Shown here piece by piece: positions 10,810-23,067 of a DNA stretch of 64,000 bases. Source of the stretch: Pisolithus tinctorius (Eukaryota; Basidiomycota; Agaricomycetes; Boletales; Pisolithaceae). The stretch lies in assembly GCA_024663395.1 (NCBI GenBank), contig JANFAH010000001.1, forward strand, positions 5,084,001 through 5,148,000. The letters run 5' to 3'. The position numbers and the translations under genes were made by a program. Under the pieces are notes generated by a model. The model did no database searches. It was not told the DNA's origin and saw only the letters and a program-made list of their open reading frames with translations. How positions within the stretch are numbered: the stretch's first letter is position 1; each line of letters opens with the position of its first letter.

Positions 10810-13800
10810 ATGCCTGGTCAACGCCTCTCTCAATCAGATCCACCTCCTGACCCCTCTCATCTCCCCGACTCCATTCTAGAGAATAGTGTCCAGCTTGACG
10901 TCTCCTCCTTTGCCATTAGCAATGCCGAGCTTGATGCCATTCAGAGATTCAGGCGTGCGGCCAATTACATTGCTGCGGGTGCGTTATCTATGATGGTTAA
11001 CAGCTTCATATGTATTGACGCCGAAACGTTGTAGCGATGATATTCTTGAAGGACGACGTATTGCTTGAACGCGAGTTAACCTTTAATGACATTAAACCCC
11101 GTCTACTTGGCCACTGGGGAACGTGCCCCGGTCTTACCCTCGTATACGCACATCTTAATCGTATCATCAAGAAAACCAACCTCGACTCTCTCCTCGTTGT
11201 CGGACCTGGTGAGTGTTGCATTCATCATAGCAACTCCCGTGGAATCGCGCCTTCGCCTGTGAAGAACGCACTTCTCAACTGGAATCCATACTCATAACTT
11301 ACTCTCGCGCTCACAACAACCGATAGGTCATGGCGCACCTGGCATTCTGTCTTGCCTTTGGCTAGAGGATTCGATATCACCTTTTTATCCTTCGTATACG
11401 CGCGATCGAGTTGGTTTAACCAACCTTATCAGAAAGTTTAGTGCACCTGGCGGTTTCCCGAGGTAGGAAAATCTGATGTAGATCCCGAGTCGTTGAGCGC
11501 CATGTTCGTAGCCATATCAACGCCGAAACACCTGGATGCATTCACGAGGGAGGCGAACTCGGTTATGCGCTGTCCGTTGCCTTTGGCGCGGCGTTGGATA
11601 ACCCTCATCTCGTCGTCACTTGCGTCGTTGGAGATGGCGAAGCGGAGACGGGACCCACTGCCACTGCCTGGCATGGGTATAAATTCATTGACCCGGTCGT
11701 ATCTGGTGCTGTGCTACCCATCGTGCACGTCAATGGCTTCAAGATTTCCAATCGTACCATATATGGATGCATGGACGACAAAGAACTCGTTGCTTTATTC
11801 TGGTGTGTCTTTCGGAATGCTATTCTTCTTACACAGATTCACCCGCCTTACAGTGGCTATGGTTACCAGCCTCGTATCGTCAAGAACATGGAGGACATCG
11901 ATAAGGACCTCGCCGCTTCCATGGAGTGGGCGTTGAAGGAAATCGCTCGTATTCAACAAGCTGCACGCTCGGGGAAGCCTATCATTAAGCCTCGTTGGCC
12001 TGTAATCATTTTGCGTACCCCTAAAGGGTTCACAGGACCGAAGGAACTGCACGGCGAATATATCGAGGGGTCGTATCGCTCTCATCAGGTACCGCTTCCG
12101 AATGCGAAGACGGATGAGGGGGAGTTGAAGATGCTAGAATCCTGGTTGTCCAGCTACGGTCCACGGCAACTTTTTTGCATTGGTGGTGACAAGGACACGT
12201 CCGATGGTGCACCCTATCCAGATCTATTGCAGATTGTTCCCGAAAACAGAGATAAACGACTGGGAATGAGGAAGGAGGCATATGCTGCTTACCAACCGCT
12301 GAAGGTCCCAGCTTGGTCAACTTTCGGTGTGCAGAAGCAATCGCAGGCAAGCTGCATGAAGACAGTTGGTGAATTTCTCAAGCATGTGGTCAAGGAGTGG
12401 GTATTGTCGGTCCTCCCCCCCGCATTGTGGACTAATTTGTACTACAGCAATCCGACGAGATTCAGGATATTTTCCCCCGATGAGTTGGAGTCGAACAAGC
12501 TTGGGGCTGTTCTCGAGGTGACGGGCCGTAGCATGCAGTGGGACGTTGCATGTCGTGCGCAAGACGGGCGAGTCATCGAGATACTATCCGAGCATACGTG
12601 TGAAGGGATGTTGCAAGGTTACACGCTTACCGGTAGGACCGGGTTGTTCCCTAGCTATGAGGCATTCTTGGGCATCGTGCATACCATGATGGTCCAATAT
12701 AGCAAGTTCGCCAAAACGGTCAGTCCTCTCCGACGTGTTTCAACCCTGTTCTAATACGGACCTCCAGGCATTTGAAACAAAGTGGAGGCAAGACTTAGGC
12801 TCTATTAACTTCATCGAGACATCGACATGGGCGCGGCAAGAGCACAATGGTTTCTCTCACCAGAACCCCGGTTTCATCGGCGCAATCCTTAACTTGAAGC
12901 CTAAGATTGCCCGTGTCTACCTTCCTCCCGATGCGAACTGCTGGTTATCCACAATGGCGCACTGTTTGAGATCCTGGAATTACATCAATCTTATTGTTGG
13001 GAGCAAACAACCGACTTCAGTGTGGCTCGACCCAGAGGAGGCCGATCGGGTGCGTATTTGGATATACAGCGTTACGCATTGCCGGTTTACCACTGGCACA
13101 TCATAGCACTGTATTGCAGGAGCTTCTGTCTGGAAGTTTGCGAGCGTTGATGAAGGAGTTGACCCTGACGTGTGCGTCTTACTACCTTTAGCGAGATCAT
13201 TTGCGGATATCCTTACCGACATTTTCAGTGTGCTTGTTGGCATCGGTACTGAGGTCACCTTCGAGGTCATTGCAGCGGCGGCCCTCCTGCGCAAGGAAGT
13301 ACCCGACCTTCGTGTGCGCGTTGTCAATGTGACGGACCTCATGATTTTGGGTCCATTCGGCAGCCATCCGCATGCTCTGAGCGATGATGACTTCAATACG
13401 CTGTTCACAATAGATAGGTCGATTATCGTTAACTTCCATGGTTATCCTCTTGACATTAGGGGATTGGTATTTGGGAGGCATGGGATCGAAAGGATGGTAA
13501 TTGAGGGGTAAGTGATCATACCTAATGATCAAGGGCATGGACACGATGTTCCCTTCCTTTAATAGATACCGTGAGGAAGGGACAACTACAACTCCTTTTG
13601 ACGTAGGTTGAGAGCCACTATCATCAAAGCAGGAATCTGACTGGGCAACCTGTGGTTTCTAGATGATGCTTTGCAACGGAACATCAAGGTATCATCTGGC
13701 CGCAGCTGCCGTTCGTGCAGGAGCCCTCTTCAATAGCAAGGTCTCCCGTGTAGCGCACCAGGTAGCGAGTTACCTCATGCACTGTGCTGCGAAGGACAAG

Positions 13801-13949
13801 GAGTTCATTTATGCACACGGCCATGGTGAGAGTCACCCCCCGCGCGTTTGCGCAATGGTGCGACTAACTGAACGATTGCTTCAGATCCTGATGGGATGTT
13901 TGACACGCCTGTATTTGAGACGAAGAAAGAGTATGTAGTCCACCTGTAG
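10810..13949 (+). CDS. Xylulose-5-phosphate/fructose-6-phosphate phosphoketolase
   Basis: A thiamine-diphosphate enzyme that splits xylulose 5-phosphate (or fructose 6-phosphate) with phosphate into acetyl phosphate and a shorter aldose phosphate, feeding acetate or acetyl-CoA. The start at 10810 gives [20 protein letters not shown]. Family blocks follow in order: [50 protein letters not shown], the thiamine-binding [19 protein letters not shown] and [18 protein letters not shown]. Next come [89 protein letters not shown] and [17 protein letters not shown]. The tail is [13 protein letters not shown]. The VDPDVVLVGIG junction is only in frame with a GTGCGT donor after DPD. I see all major blocks and no internal stop once spliced, so the gene looks intact. 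Its length fits the roughly 800-residue family. Confidence 0.93.
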
Positions 13950-14215
13950 CAATGTTACCGTTGGGTGTAGGTTAGGTATTATGTTCGAGGCCAAACTCTT
14001 ATGCGAACAAACGCGCCTCACAATGGAAAGCTAGGGGCGTCGGTACTTCGACGAATGGATGTTACGCGGGATTTTGGAGTGAATTGGACTGACCGAGTTA
14101 TCTGCACAGCCGCAACTCCATGCTGTGGACCCCACATCGCACAGAAAACTACTACCGTCTTCCTCACCTCAGTGCTAAATTCATACGTCACCCATTCGAT
14201 AACAAGTCACAAGTG

Positions 14216-15846
14216 ATGACCTCAGCCGACGGCGACCGCGGTACCAGTACTTCAGTCTCTGCAAGGCTTCGTTTACCCACAGAGAAAATATTCGATAAGT
14301 TTCTCAAGTCGAGGAAAGGCAAGAGTGCCCAACCTCTACCTTTACCGGGGTCCGAAGAAGATAGCAACAATCCTGACGACGGTACTTCAGAGAATCCAAG
14401 TTCAGCTGCTATTCCTTCAGTCGATCCTGGAAGTGAAACGATGGTCACAGAAGGCGACAAAGAAGCAATTGGATCAGCAACATTTGCGCAAAAAATGCAA
14501 GCAATGATGACTGCCTTGCCTTCGTTCCCTTCTTCCATTATGTCACCCAATGAAATGATGGACGCAGAAGGTGACAAAGAAACGAATGGATCGGCAACTT
14601 TTGTGCAGAAAATGCAAGCAGCGATGGCTGCCTTGCCTTCGTTCCCTTCCTCCACTAGGTCACCCAACGAAATGATGGACACAGAAGGCGGCAAAGAAAC
14701 AAATGGATCAGCAACTTTTATGCAGAAAATGCAAGCAGTGATGACTGCCTTGCCTTCGTTCCCTCCCCCCATTATGTCACCCAGCCGACCCACCCCTACA
14801 TCTTCGCAGCAGCAGGAACCTCCACAATCACCCTCGTTCATCCCTTCCTCGCCTCCGGCTGATACAAAGCTCTGGGGTTTTCTGTCACCGAGAACCTCGA
14901 ATAGGACGATAGATCCTGACACCCTATCTCTTCTTTCATCATTGGATGTGTTTCAGTCGCCACGCGGTAAGGAGTCGGCAGACGGCTTAGCCTCCCCCAC
15001 GAAGAACACGAGCACCGTGTTGGACTGCGTAGACGATAACAATTCTGTGATGGTCTATGGCCCGTTGGAGCCCGACGATGTCTCAGAGGTGGAGATCGCC
15101 TGCTCAGAGATCGTCTCCGTGTATGAGGATGGAGAAGAAATACGCACGCCGCAACCTCGTTTCATTCCCCTCCCAGCCGAGTCCATCGAGCAGGTGTTGA
15201 TGGCGGCGAGTGAAACCTCAGACAATGGAAAAGGAAAGGAAAGGGAGTCCGTTGATGATTCCAGTCTAACACAATGGGTCCCCCCTAACGAGTCCTGGAA
15301 GAGTCCGTTGTCAAGGAGTGGCCAGCTTCCAGAGAGGGAGTACCGTGTCTGGGTCCCATCGCTCACAAAAATATCTGTGCAGACTATGTGGTGGGGATTC
15401 AGGATGTGGGTGCAGACTAGTTCTATGCCCCATCACAGTCCTGATTCCCATTTTGCAGATATCTTCCTCCTCCGGTTCTAGACATACTAAACAACAAACA
15501 ACTTCAAGCCGCAAAGCGCGCTGCAATAATTACCGGTGCGCTCAAATGGCTCATGGACCACATTCCTCTACCGTTGCTACCTCCGCAAATGCGACCAGCT
15601 GTGATGGTATTGCGTCGACTTGTGCCCTATCTCGGATACGTCGGCGGTTTTATTGCCTGGAGTTGGTCTGCAGTCAAGTCTTTCGATAAAGGTACTATTG
15701 TTCTTACTGTACCAGGGCGTTGCTGACGGAAAGTAGGTCATGGCGTTGTTCTTACAGCGACATGGCTCCTCCCAATAGCACTCATTCCTGGCACATGGGA
15801 AGCGGACAAATTTCCGGATTTGAATACGGGTTCTCCATCGGTCTAG
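14216..15846 (+). CDS. Low-complexity protein with internal repeats and C-terminal membrane segment
   Basis: I do not know a function. The start at 14216 (MTSADGDRGTSTSVSARLRL) opens about 390 disordered residues rich in Ser, Pro, Asp and Glu. They include three tandem 39-residue repeats and acidic stretches. The first exon joins through a GTGGGT donor to an ordered C-terminal part reading RIYLPPPVLDILNNKQLQAA, ITGALKWLMDHIPLPLLPPQ and LVPYLGYVGGFIAWSWSAVK. It continues with GHGVVLTATWLLPIALIPG and ends at 15846. The two hydrophobic runs in this part look membrane-embedded. This C-terminal block resembles a conserved agaricomycete family from memory, and its repeats suggest fast divergence at the N-terminal side. 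Confidence 0.72.
14450..14784 (+). repeat. Three tandem 117-bp in-frame repeats
   Basis: Units begin at 14450, 14567 and 14684, exactly 117 bp apart. Each encodes a 39-residue unit of the form EG(D/G)KE, then GSATF, QKMQA, ALPSFP and MSPNEMMD. The third unit diverges near its end. The spacing keeps the frame, so copy number can vary without breaking the host protein. Confidence 0.92.
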
Positions 15847-15874
15847 ACGGCTTCTACGTCTACGAGATCTCATC

Positions 15875-16640
15875 ATGATTGATTCTTACGATGTGGTACT
15901 TGCGGTATCTATTGTGGGCGGAGTGTATTTGTATGTCAACGCTTTTCGATTCTCAACACGGATACCCGAGGGCCTATGGCTGATTCTAGGATGCTTGGTG
16001 TAGTGCGCTACAGGCTTGCACCACTAGACTGATCTAGCCATTCTTTATCTAAAGACGTAAGCTATAATCGGAATGTCCACTCGGATGTGCTTCATTATAA
16101 TATTGACCCTATCGAATTTGAACGCTGAACGGGCATACAGCTTTTCTACATATCAGTTTTCGGGGTTAGCCCATCCTAGGTCTTCCTCCATGATCATCCG
16201 AATCAAGAGCTTGAAAAAAGGCATCAGATTGCTCTGCATAGCGTTCGAGATCAATAACTTATCCGCATCTCCGGACTTTAAAGATCTTGTTTTGCGGTGG
16301 AGGACTAGTACTGGCGCCGATTTTGTTGGCTGAGAATCTTGCCTAACCCACTTGCAATTTTAGAGCACCGTAGGTTTGTGGTGGACAGGTTTGTAACATT
16401 ATTCCATGTCGACTACAGGCCCCATGTTGGGCTTCAAGTCATCGAGCGCGACGTACACACGACCTTGGAATTTTAAAGTCGAAAGGATCACAGGACGGAT
16501 ATTTCGTGGATGCCTTAGACGTTTTGGACAAATACTTTACGCAAGTTTGGGCGAGTGGTGCTCCAAACCTGGTCGAGATTCTATATAGCCTGTCCAAGTC
16601 ACCGCGGGTGCAACAAGCGCCATCATGTAGTGTACAGTGA
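15875..16640 (+). CDS. Unassigned small gene, convergent with ATP synthase delta
   Basis: I cannot name this gene. A likely start at 15875 gives a hydrophobic N-terminus (MIDSYDVVLAVSIVGGVYL) followed by a perfect GTATGT donor. The last stretch, 16479-16640, reads in one frame as SKGSQDGYFVDALDVLDKYF, TQVWASGAPNLVEILYSLSK and SPRVQQAPSCSVQ. Its stop lies only 13 bp from the ATP synthase delta stop. A second frame across 16370-16588 also looks coding (STVGLWWTGPMLGFKSSSAT), and I could not decide between them. The middle exons (16.05-16.35 kb) were not resolved. It may be an intact multi-exon gene or a pseudogene. Confidence 0.4.
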
Positions 16641-16653
16641 TGCTGTATAGAGA

Positions 16654-17316
16654 TCATTTCGAGCCCAGAGCATGTTGCAGTGCTTCGTAAACGTCAGCCT
16701 CTATCCGGGCCTCCATCTTGTCTTCCTCTGATCCATTTCCTGCGGCAACTTTTAATGCTTCTTGAAGGTTAGTCCGTACTGCCTAGAGGTAATAGCCTAG
16801 GTATTAGCGTAAACACATGGCACGCGAAACCTGTACCTCGGGAGAAAACGAGTCGAGAGGAGCGGCCTCGACTACATTGATGGTGAGTTTGTTGCCAGGG
16901 TGCACGTTGGCAAAGCCACTGGAAACTAGAAGCCAATGAGTGCACAAAGCTTGTCAGAACCAATTTATGACACTCACCAAACCACTTCTTTGACGTGTTG
17001 TTCGAATCGATCACTTCAACAACACCAGGACGAAGGGGTTCGATAGAGGGAACGTGGTTGGCGAGGATACCCATGTCTCCAGTGGCTGCTGAGATGTTCA
17101 CCTGAACAACATCTGCCGAAGTAAAAATTGCCTGGAAAACCATACAACAGGTGAGTTACATGCTTCAAGACGTACATACGCGCCGCAACGCACTTGGTGA
17201 GGAAGAACTAGGGACAGATTGAGTTTACCCGCAGCTTCTGCATACCCACGCTTTTGCTGAAGGAACGCCGAAGGTACTCGCCGGGAGGTGGACGACAGCA
17301 AGCGCAGCGCGGACAT
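16654..17316 (-). CDS. ATP16: ATP synthase F1 subunit delta, mitochondrial
   Basis: The delta subunit of the mitochondrial F1 central stalk (the bacterial epsilon homologue). The start at 17316 gives an Arg/Ser-rich mitochondrial presequence (MSALRLLSSTSRRVPSAFLQ, then KRGYAEAAGKLNLSLVLPHQ). A clean intron leads to AIFTSADVVQVNISAATGDM, GILANHVPSIEPLRPGVVEV and SSGFANVHPGNKLTINVVEA. The C-terminal helices follow (RTNLQEALKVAAGNGSEEDK, RIEADVYEALQHALGSK). Four short introns keep phase. The beta-sandwich and C-terminal helical pair are complete for the family length. The symbol follows the yeast name. Confidence 0.93.
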
Positions 17317-17764
17317 GTTCTAAAGGTATCTTAAAATTACTGTACCTTGCAAACTCGGAGGAACTGGTCGGATAAAGCCGGGCACATCGATCACGTGAGA
17401 GGTGAGTTTGCTCCGTCCACGGAAAATTATCATGCAACTACCAGGAGACCATCATACCAAAACTCTTGAACCAACCGATAGAGCGAGTCAAGGATGGGTC
17501 ATAGTGACGAAAAGACTCCCGCTTGAGGAGGCATATCGAATATCGATCATTGATTTCACCTTCCTCCAGAGCACTAGATTGAATTACAGCATTCTATGTA
17601 CGATAGTGCGTGTCCAAGGTCTGAGCTCCAGTCGACAACGCCCGCATAAGCACGCTACATACGTTATGTAAAAAGCGTCTTCAATGCACATCACGGTACA
17701 ATTTCGATATAGACCCCACAACCTGCAGGGAGGTTGCAGGCCACGTGTCCATAAGACTGCAGCG
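17317..17764. other. Intergenic, 448 bp, ATP synthase delta promoter
   Basis: The gap lies between the CLC stop and the ATP synthase delta start, both on the minus strand. Short open frames here show no family features. I see no RNA gene or repeat. Confidence 0.5.
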
Positions 17765-20700
17765 TCACGATTTCTCCTCCAGTCCGCTCAAGAACGCGAG
17801 CCAATTCTTCTTGTCGATGACGCCTTCATCTGTTTTTATTTTATTTTCGAAAATGAGACACCTTTTCTGAGCAATTGGGCAGATATCAACTTACAGTCCC
17901 CATCAGTATCAGTTACGATGACGTATCGAGCGCCGAGCTTTACAAAAAACTGATGAACGAGAGGCAAGGGTGAATTGGATTGGATGGTCAACGGGGCCTG
18001 TGGACTACTGTCAACGCAAGACCACGCGAGTAAAATGAAAAGACAAACTTCATCCATATATACGCTGAAATCCAGTGGGTCCTCCGAACCCTGCTCAACA
18101 CAGGACGAGTATGATCCTGTCATATCGTGTCCTGTACGCACATACGATGTCTCGAACCGGACTTGTCCGTCTGGATCGTCCGCAACTATGGCTACGCAGA
18201 TTTTGTCCAATTAAGCAATGGAATGCCTGTAGGATGAGTGAAACGCAATCAGCTCACCGAGAGCATGTTCCAGTTCGCTTGCACCGATATAGCCCACCAT
18301 ACGCATTCCTCCATCGTCTCTGCTTGTACGGAGAATGGGGAAGCCACTGTCATCGTGACCTGCGTCCAGAAGTGACTGCAGCTGATCCCGCAGGCTCATG
18401 ACAGTGTTGGAATGATCCAAGCGAATTGTGTCGACCTCCTTGTCCGTCTGTCCAATGGGTATCAGTAATCCCTTCGGCGTCTGCATATAAGGAGATTCGT
18501 ACGATATCGTTGATCGAGAAATCAGCCCAAAGGTATTCGTGCTTAGCATCTAGGTAAGGCAATTGAGACAGCCTAACCGTCACAGTAAGGATCTCGCCGA
18601 GAAGATGTGAAAGAGAACATTACTCTATCACAAGGTCATAAATTCCCTTGGGTTCCAGCGCATCGGCAACAGTTTTTGCCACCAAAACTGACAACATGAC
18701 TGGGACCGCATACGTCAATGTATCCGTCAGTTCAAACATGATGACAGCCAAGGAAACTGTCGTTCGCTACAGACTGGAGGTGGAATCAACCGTCGAAAGG
18801 AGATACTTGAGAACTGACCGTAACGCCGGACAACGCGGCTGCGGCACCAACCATGGCATAAAGGCCAGGGATGACACAATCCTTGTCATCCCCACACGCT
18901 GCAAACAGAGCGCTTTCTGGGTTGTTCCACTGGAGATACCGTACAGCAACACCAAGTATCCGACCTGCGCAGGCTCCGACGCCAAGTGTGGGAATGAAAA
19001 TACCTGCAGGTAACTTGATGCCGAAAGTGACTATTGTCAATGCCCCTTTCATGATCATAGTCATGAAGATTGCGCGGACAATAGGCCATACGTGATCAAG
19101 GTTTCCCGGATCTAGAACGCACAAACCAAAGTGCATGTTCTTGCTGCCTCGCTTGCACTCAGCAAAGAGGTTGTAAACGAGCTCTGTGCCTCCCATCCGA
19201 GCATAGGGATTAAGGAAGCAAAATAACGCCGTAATCAGCGTAACCTTAACAAGTCAGTACGATACAACGAAAAGAGAGGCCCTGCATACCAGGATCACCT
19301 CAATAACAGGATGGTCTTTTATCCGCGTGCCATTGCGGATATGGCGACTCCAACGGTAGTTTAACTTTGAGAAGTATGCGCCATACACACCCTTCCAAGC
19401 CGATAAGCAAACTGCGTCAAGAGGAAGCGAAAACTTACTCCAAATACTCCCAACAAGATAAAAAAGATTAGGTCATACGAATGCCAATCCTGTAGGTAAC
19501 CAGGTAGGTACCACAATACATGCGGAAGTAAACAACCACACCTTGTCATACGTAACCTGGAAAAGCACGAGCTTCCCCGTCCCAAAGGGATCAAGGAACC
19601 TCAGCGTAATTGCAGCAATCATTGCACAAAAAAAGCTAAAAATATCAGTGCCAGCTTTCTCATAAACGTTTAAAAAAATTATACCTTCTCCACATGACCT
19701 ATAAGCGCGCATTGTGCAATGAGTAAGCCATGATGAAATAGGTCATCCATTGCAAACTTCCAGACCTTGGGTGGGAAAAAGTAGGAAACCTCTTCCAAGC
19801 TGAATAAAGTACCCCCGATCGGGGCTCCGAATGCTACGGCTACGCCTGCTGCACATGCTGCGCTGAGAATTTCACGGCGCTTAGCTACGTTGTTATCTTA
19901 GCCCAGGACATGTGTCAGGGAGGGCGAATGAAAAACCTTCGTTGTTTTCGTACTTGCTGTGGCACCGGCTCACTATATTACCAACACAGCTCGCCATGTG
20001 AACGAATGGCCCTTCTTTGCCTGGTACCACAGGTGTGGGTAAGAGATTGATCTCGGGCGAGTTGACGTACCAAGGGTTAAACCTGATCCAACCGAAAGCG
20101 CTAGGCCCAAAGACTTGGTGAAGAGTGTTCTGGCACCCAGATACCCGTGGATAACAAAACCTAAGGATACATCTCGGTCAGCCCTCCCAATAACAAACTG
20201 ATGACCTGACCTGAAAGAATAGTTTTGACCTCCGGTATACCACTGCCTGCTGCCTGTGGAACACTTGTGGGAACGAACATTGTCTGGACCAATAACGAAG
20301 GATACGCACATAGTAAAGTACCTTGCGTTTAGGCTGAGCAGAAGTTCGTTGTTGTTCGCCGCCGTCTTTGTTAGTTGCAAATAAGGGTGACAGTACTCCA
20401 GATTCTTTGCGCGTGAAAAACGAGGTCGATGCCGTCAAGTAGATTGTAAGGAGGGAGGATACGGTGGCGAGGAGAATCTGTACTAGGAGGTAAATGAGGT
20501 ACGACCAAAGGTTCTGGGAACATACCGCGACACAGGTATACGTGAAATACTCTACGTAATCGCTTTCGAAGGCAGAATTTGGCTGATTACGAATCCGCGA
20601 TCTAATAACATCGGACCATGCTCGCCAACTTGAGCAACTACCGTCTTCGGCGGACGACATCCACAGATCATCAGGAATGGGACAACAGAACCGCTGAGCT

Positions 20701-21434
20701 TTCCACCAGCCATCAGCACAATAGCCATACTTCAGATCGAAAAACCACTGCTCAGATCGGACGACGAGGAAAGCAAGGACAGCAGACAGGAAGCCAACGA
20801 CGGTGACGATTATCCAACCAAGACTCTTATCAAGTACGAGACGAAGACGCGAGCGGAATGATTTTCCACGCCTCAGGCGAGAGAAGCGAACAGAATCCTT
20901 TATGGTGTCGTGGAGCCAGTCAATAGATGAGAAGGACGAGTACCAGACACGGAAACCATTGATGCGAACGTTTATATCTGTTTCATCGGCAGCCGAGTTA
21001 GAATTGACCAGTGGAGCATCATATGCAGAGATTGGCCGCTGGGAGGGGCGCCAACCGAGCGTGTTTCGCAACAAGGTTGGCGAGATGGTCGCAGGGGAGA
21101 TAGCAGTAGCCGATAACGTACGACGAAACTCGACGTTAGGAAGTGGGGGTCTGCTGCGGCGAAGGATGAGACCAGGTTGCCGCGCGCCAAGAGACGGAAG
21201 CGTTCCATAATTGTTGGGATTACTAGTATTAGGATGCAAAGAAGACGTTTCAGTGAGAGTCTGTTCCTCGAGGTCGCTCGTGGTAGCTCGGGTGGGTATA
21301 TCGCTTTCGTTAGTTCCAATGCGAAGGAGGCGCTGCCTCCGCCAGTTGGTCGAAGAGGGTGCTTGGAAGGGCCCCGGCCCAGATCTAGCCGACAGATCGA
21401 GAGAAGAAGTCGAATGCCGCGTCCGCAACACCAT
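17765..21434 (-). CDS. CLC-family chloride channel / chloride-proton exchanger
   Basis: A membrane CLC protein that probably exchanges chloride for protons in Golgi, endosome or vacuole membranes. The start at 21434 opens about 170 disordered residues. The transmembrane core then shows [40 protein letters not shown] (the GSGIP anion site) and [16 protein letters not shown]. The gating Glu of GKEGP is kept, as in exchangers. Further motifs are [40 protein letters not shown] with [10 protein letters not shown] (the GxFxP site) and [20 protein letters not shown]. Two CBS domains follow ([38 protein letters not shown], then [20 protein letters not shown]). More than ten short introns interrupt it. 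It shares a 242-bp divergent promoter with SmD3. Confidence 0.92.
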
Positions 21435-21676
21435 ATAGTACTATGGGGTATCCTCCTACTGGTTTCGGTCAGCCTGTGCCAAATCGACGCCAGAGAGGGT
21501 GTCCTACCACAGGTATATCAGTCACCACCAACCTGCCGCCGCAATGGTTAGCCTAGTAGGGGGACCGAGCAGGCCAACCGGTGCCTTGTAAGGACTGGAC
21601 TAGTGTATTACTAATACGTCTCTGTGCGTTGGCCCAAACACGTGCAATCTTTGATCCTCGACGACCAGCAGCAATC

Positions 21677-22270
21677 ATGCCACAGGAAGGCTTAGGTGTT
21701 CCCGTCAAGCTCCTACACGAGTCTCTGGGCCATATCGTCACCGTAGAGCTCAAGACAGGCCAATTGTACCGTGGCAAACTTGCCGAGGGTGTGTGCTTCA
21801 TCCATCCGTCTGATCATTTGCTGAAATGTCTGCCCTTTCAGCTGAAGATAACTTGAATATTTCTCTCAAGGATATTACCGTCACTGGTCGGGATGGTCGC
21901 GTATCTCAACTGGACCAAGTTTATATTAGGGGGAGTATGATCAGATTCTTCATAGTACCAGACATGCTGCAGAATGCCCCCATGTAAGCTGTTCCTTTGC
22001 GTCTCATCGCGGATTGCATTTACGCTATACAGGTTTAAACGGGTGGGTCCAAATGCCATGCGAGGAAGGGGTATTGGTACGGCACGCGGACGTGCAACGA
22101 TCATGCGAGGTACGTATATGCGCTACATACCGTTGATGTCTATCGAGTCGACATTTCCTTTGCAGCCAACGGTACGTGTACGAGGATGTATGCACACATT
22201 CAGTGGACTTACAGCTTCGACAGCACGTCGCGGGCGCGGTGTACCTGCGCCTCGTGGTATCAGACGATGA
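21677..22270 (+). CDS. SMD3: Small nuclear ribonucleoprotein SmD3
   Basis: A core Sm-ring protein of spliceosomal snRNPs. The start at 21677 gives [40 protein letters not shown] (Sm1 motif), [20 protein letters not shown], then [20 protein letters not shown] (Sm2 motif). [20 protein letters not shown] and the RG-rich tail [14 protein letters not shown] end at 22270. RG tails of Sm proteins are sites of arginine methylation. The tail needs either a 6-nt exon (22166-22171) between two introns or one 105-nt intron that skips it. Both keep the frame. The family pattern ATIMRANA favours including the microexon. Confidence 0.93.
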
Positions 22271-22403
22271 GCACAATCGCTTCGCATTGGTACCCAAAAA
22301 TTTTCTACAAAGATGTTGTACTGCGTCAAAAATGTTATTTGTAATCCCGGATTCTGCGCAATTCACCTTTGTTTGTGAAGGGAGCGACACAGTAATTCCA
22401 AAC

Positions 22404-22745
22404 TCAAAAGTCGGTAACTCGACCCTTGAAGCTCCAGTCTCCCCCGTCCTCAGCCCATTTTGCGACTGGCTCTCTCTTTGGGCCACCCTCCTCGCCTGTT
22501 TTGGGGTTGACTGGACCCTCGAACTCGGGGGTGAGAGGCGTTCTTGCATCGGGGTGGAGAGCAAGTCCCTCTTCAGACTGCTGTGAAGATAACGGTGCCT
22601 GAGCTTGGCGTTGAAGTTGTTCGAATTCGCGCTGGAGTTCACGGGGGAGTGGGGGTGGGGAGGGTCTGTTTAGACCTGAGGAAGACATCCTCCGTGTCGC
22701 CACCCCCAGGGCGCGGGCGTGAGCATGAGCAATCCAACAATGCAT
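22404..22745 (-). CDS. Succinate dehydrogenase assembly factor 4 (SDHAF4/Sdh8-like)
   Basis: A small mitochondrial chaperone that helps mature the flavoprotein subunit of succinate dehydrogenase. It is an intronless frame of 113 residues starting at 22745 with a plausible presequence (MHCWIAHAHARALGVATRRM). A Pro/Gln-rich middle is followed by the family tail NPKTGEEGGPKREPVAKWAE and DWSFKGRVTDF. That tail (GDW, basic, ending in DF) defines the DUF1674/SDHAF4 family. It is convergent with SmD3, 133 bp apart. Confidence 0.88.
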   Translation of the reverse strand: MHCWIAHAHARALGVATRRMSSSGLNRPSPPPLPRELQREFEQLQRQAQAPLSSQQSEEGLALHPDARTPLTPEFEGPVNPKTGEEGGPKREPVAKWAEDGGDWSFKGRVTDF

Positions 22746-23067
22746 GGATCTGAGGGCTGCGGTGGACGATGACGGGCTTCCCACGGGCTGACTAACCCTG
22801 TAGCAAGCAAGCCAATGCAGGTGGCACGTGATATGGGTATATAATTGCTTAGTCAGACTGGTTGGGGCATATGTGATCGGGCAGTGGTCGAGTGTTTTAT
22901 GTCCCTCCAGTCCTTTGCACAGCGATTTGTCCCTTCCCATCCGACACTCGATCAGCCACGCGGCGGTCGGTTGCTTGCCATCGACGTGCCCTTTGCCGAG
23001 ACCACCTTCTAGTCAGTCCCCCGCCGTCGCTTCACCCCCTCCCTCCGTCTGGGCTTCGTCCTCGTCC

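Noticed and set aside
14188..14922. 244-codon minus-strand open frame with repeats
   Set aside because: It is the antisense shadow of the 117-bp repeat exon; the plus strand splices into a sensible protein.
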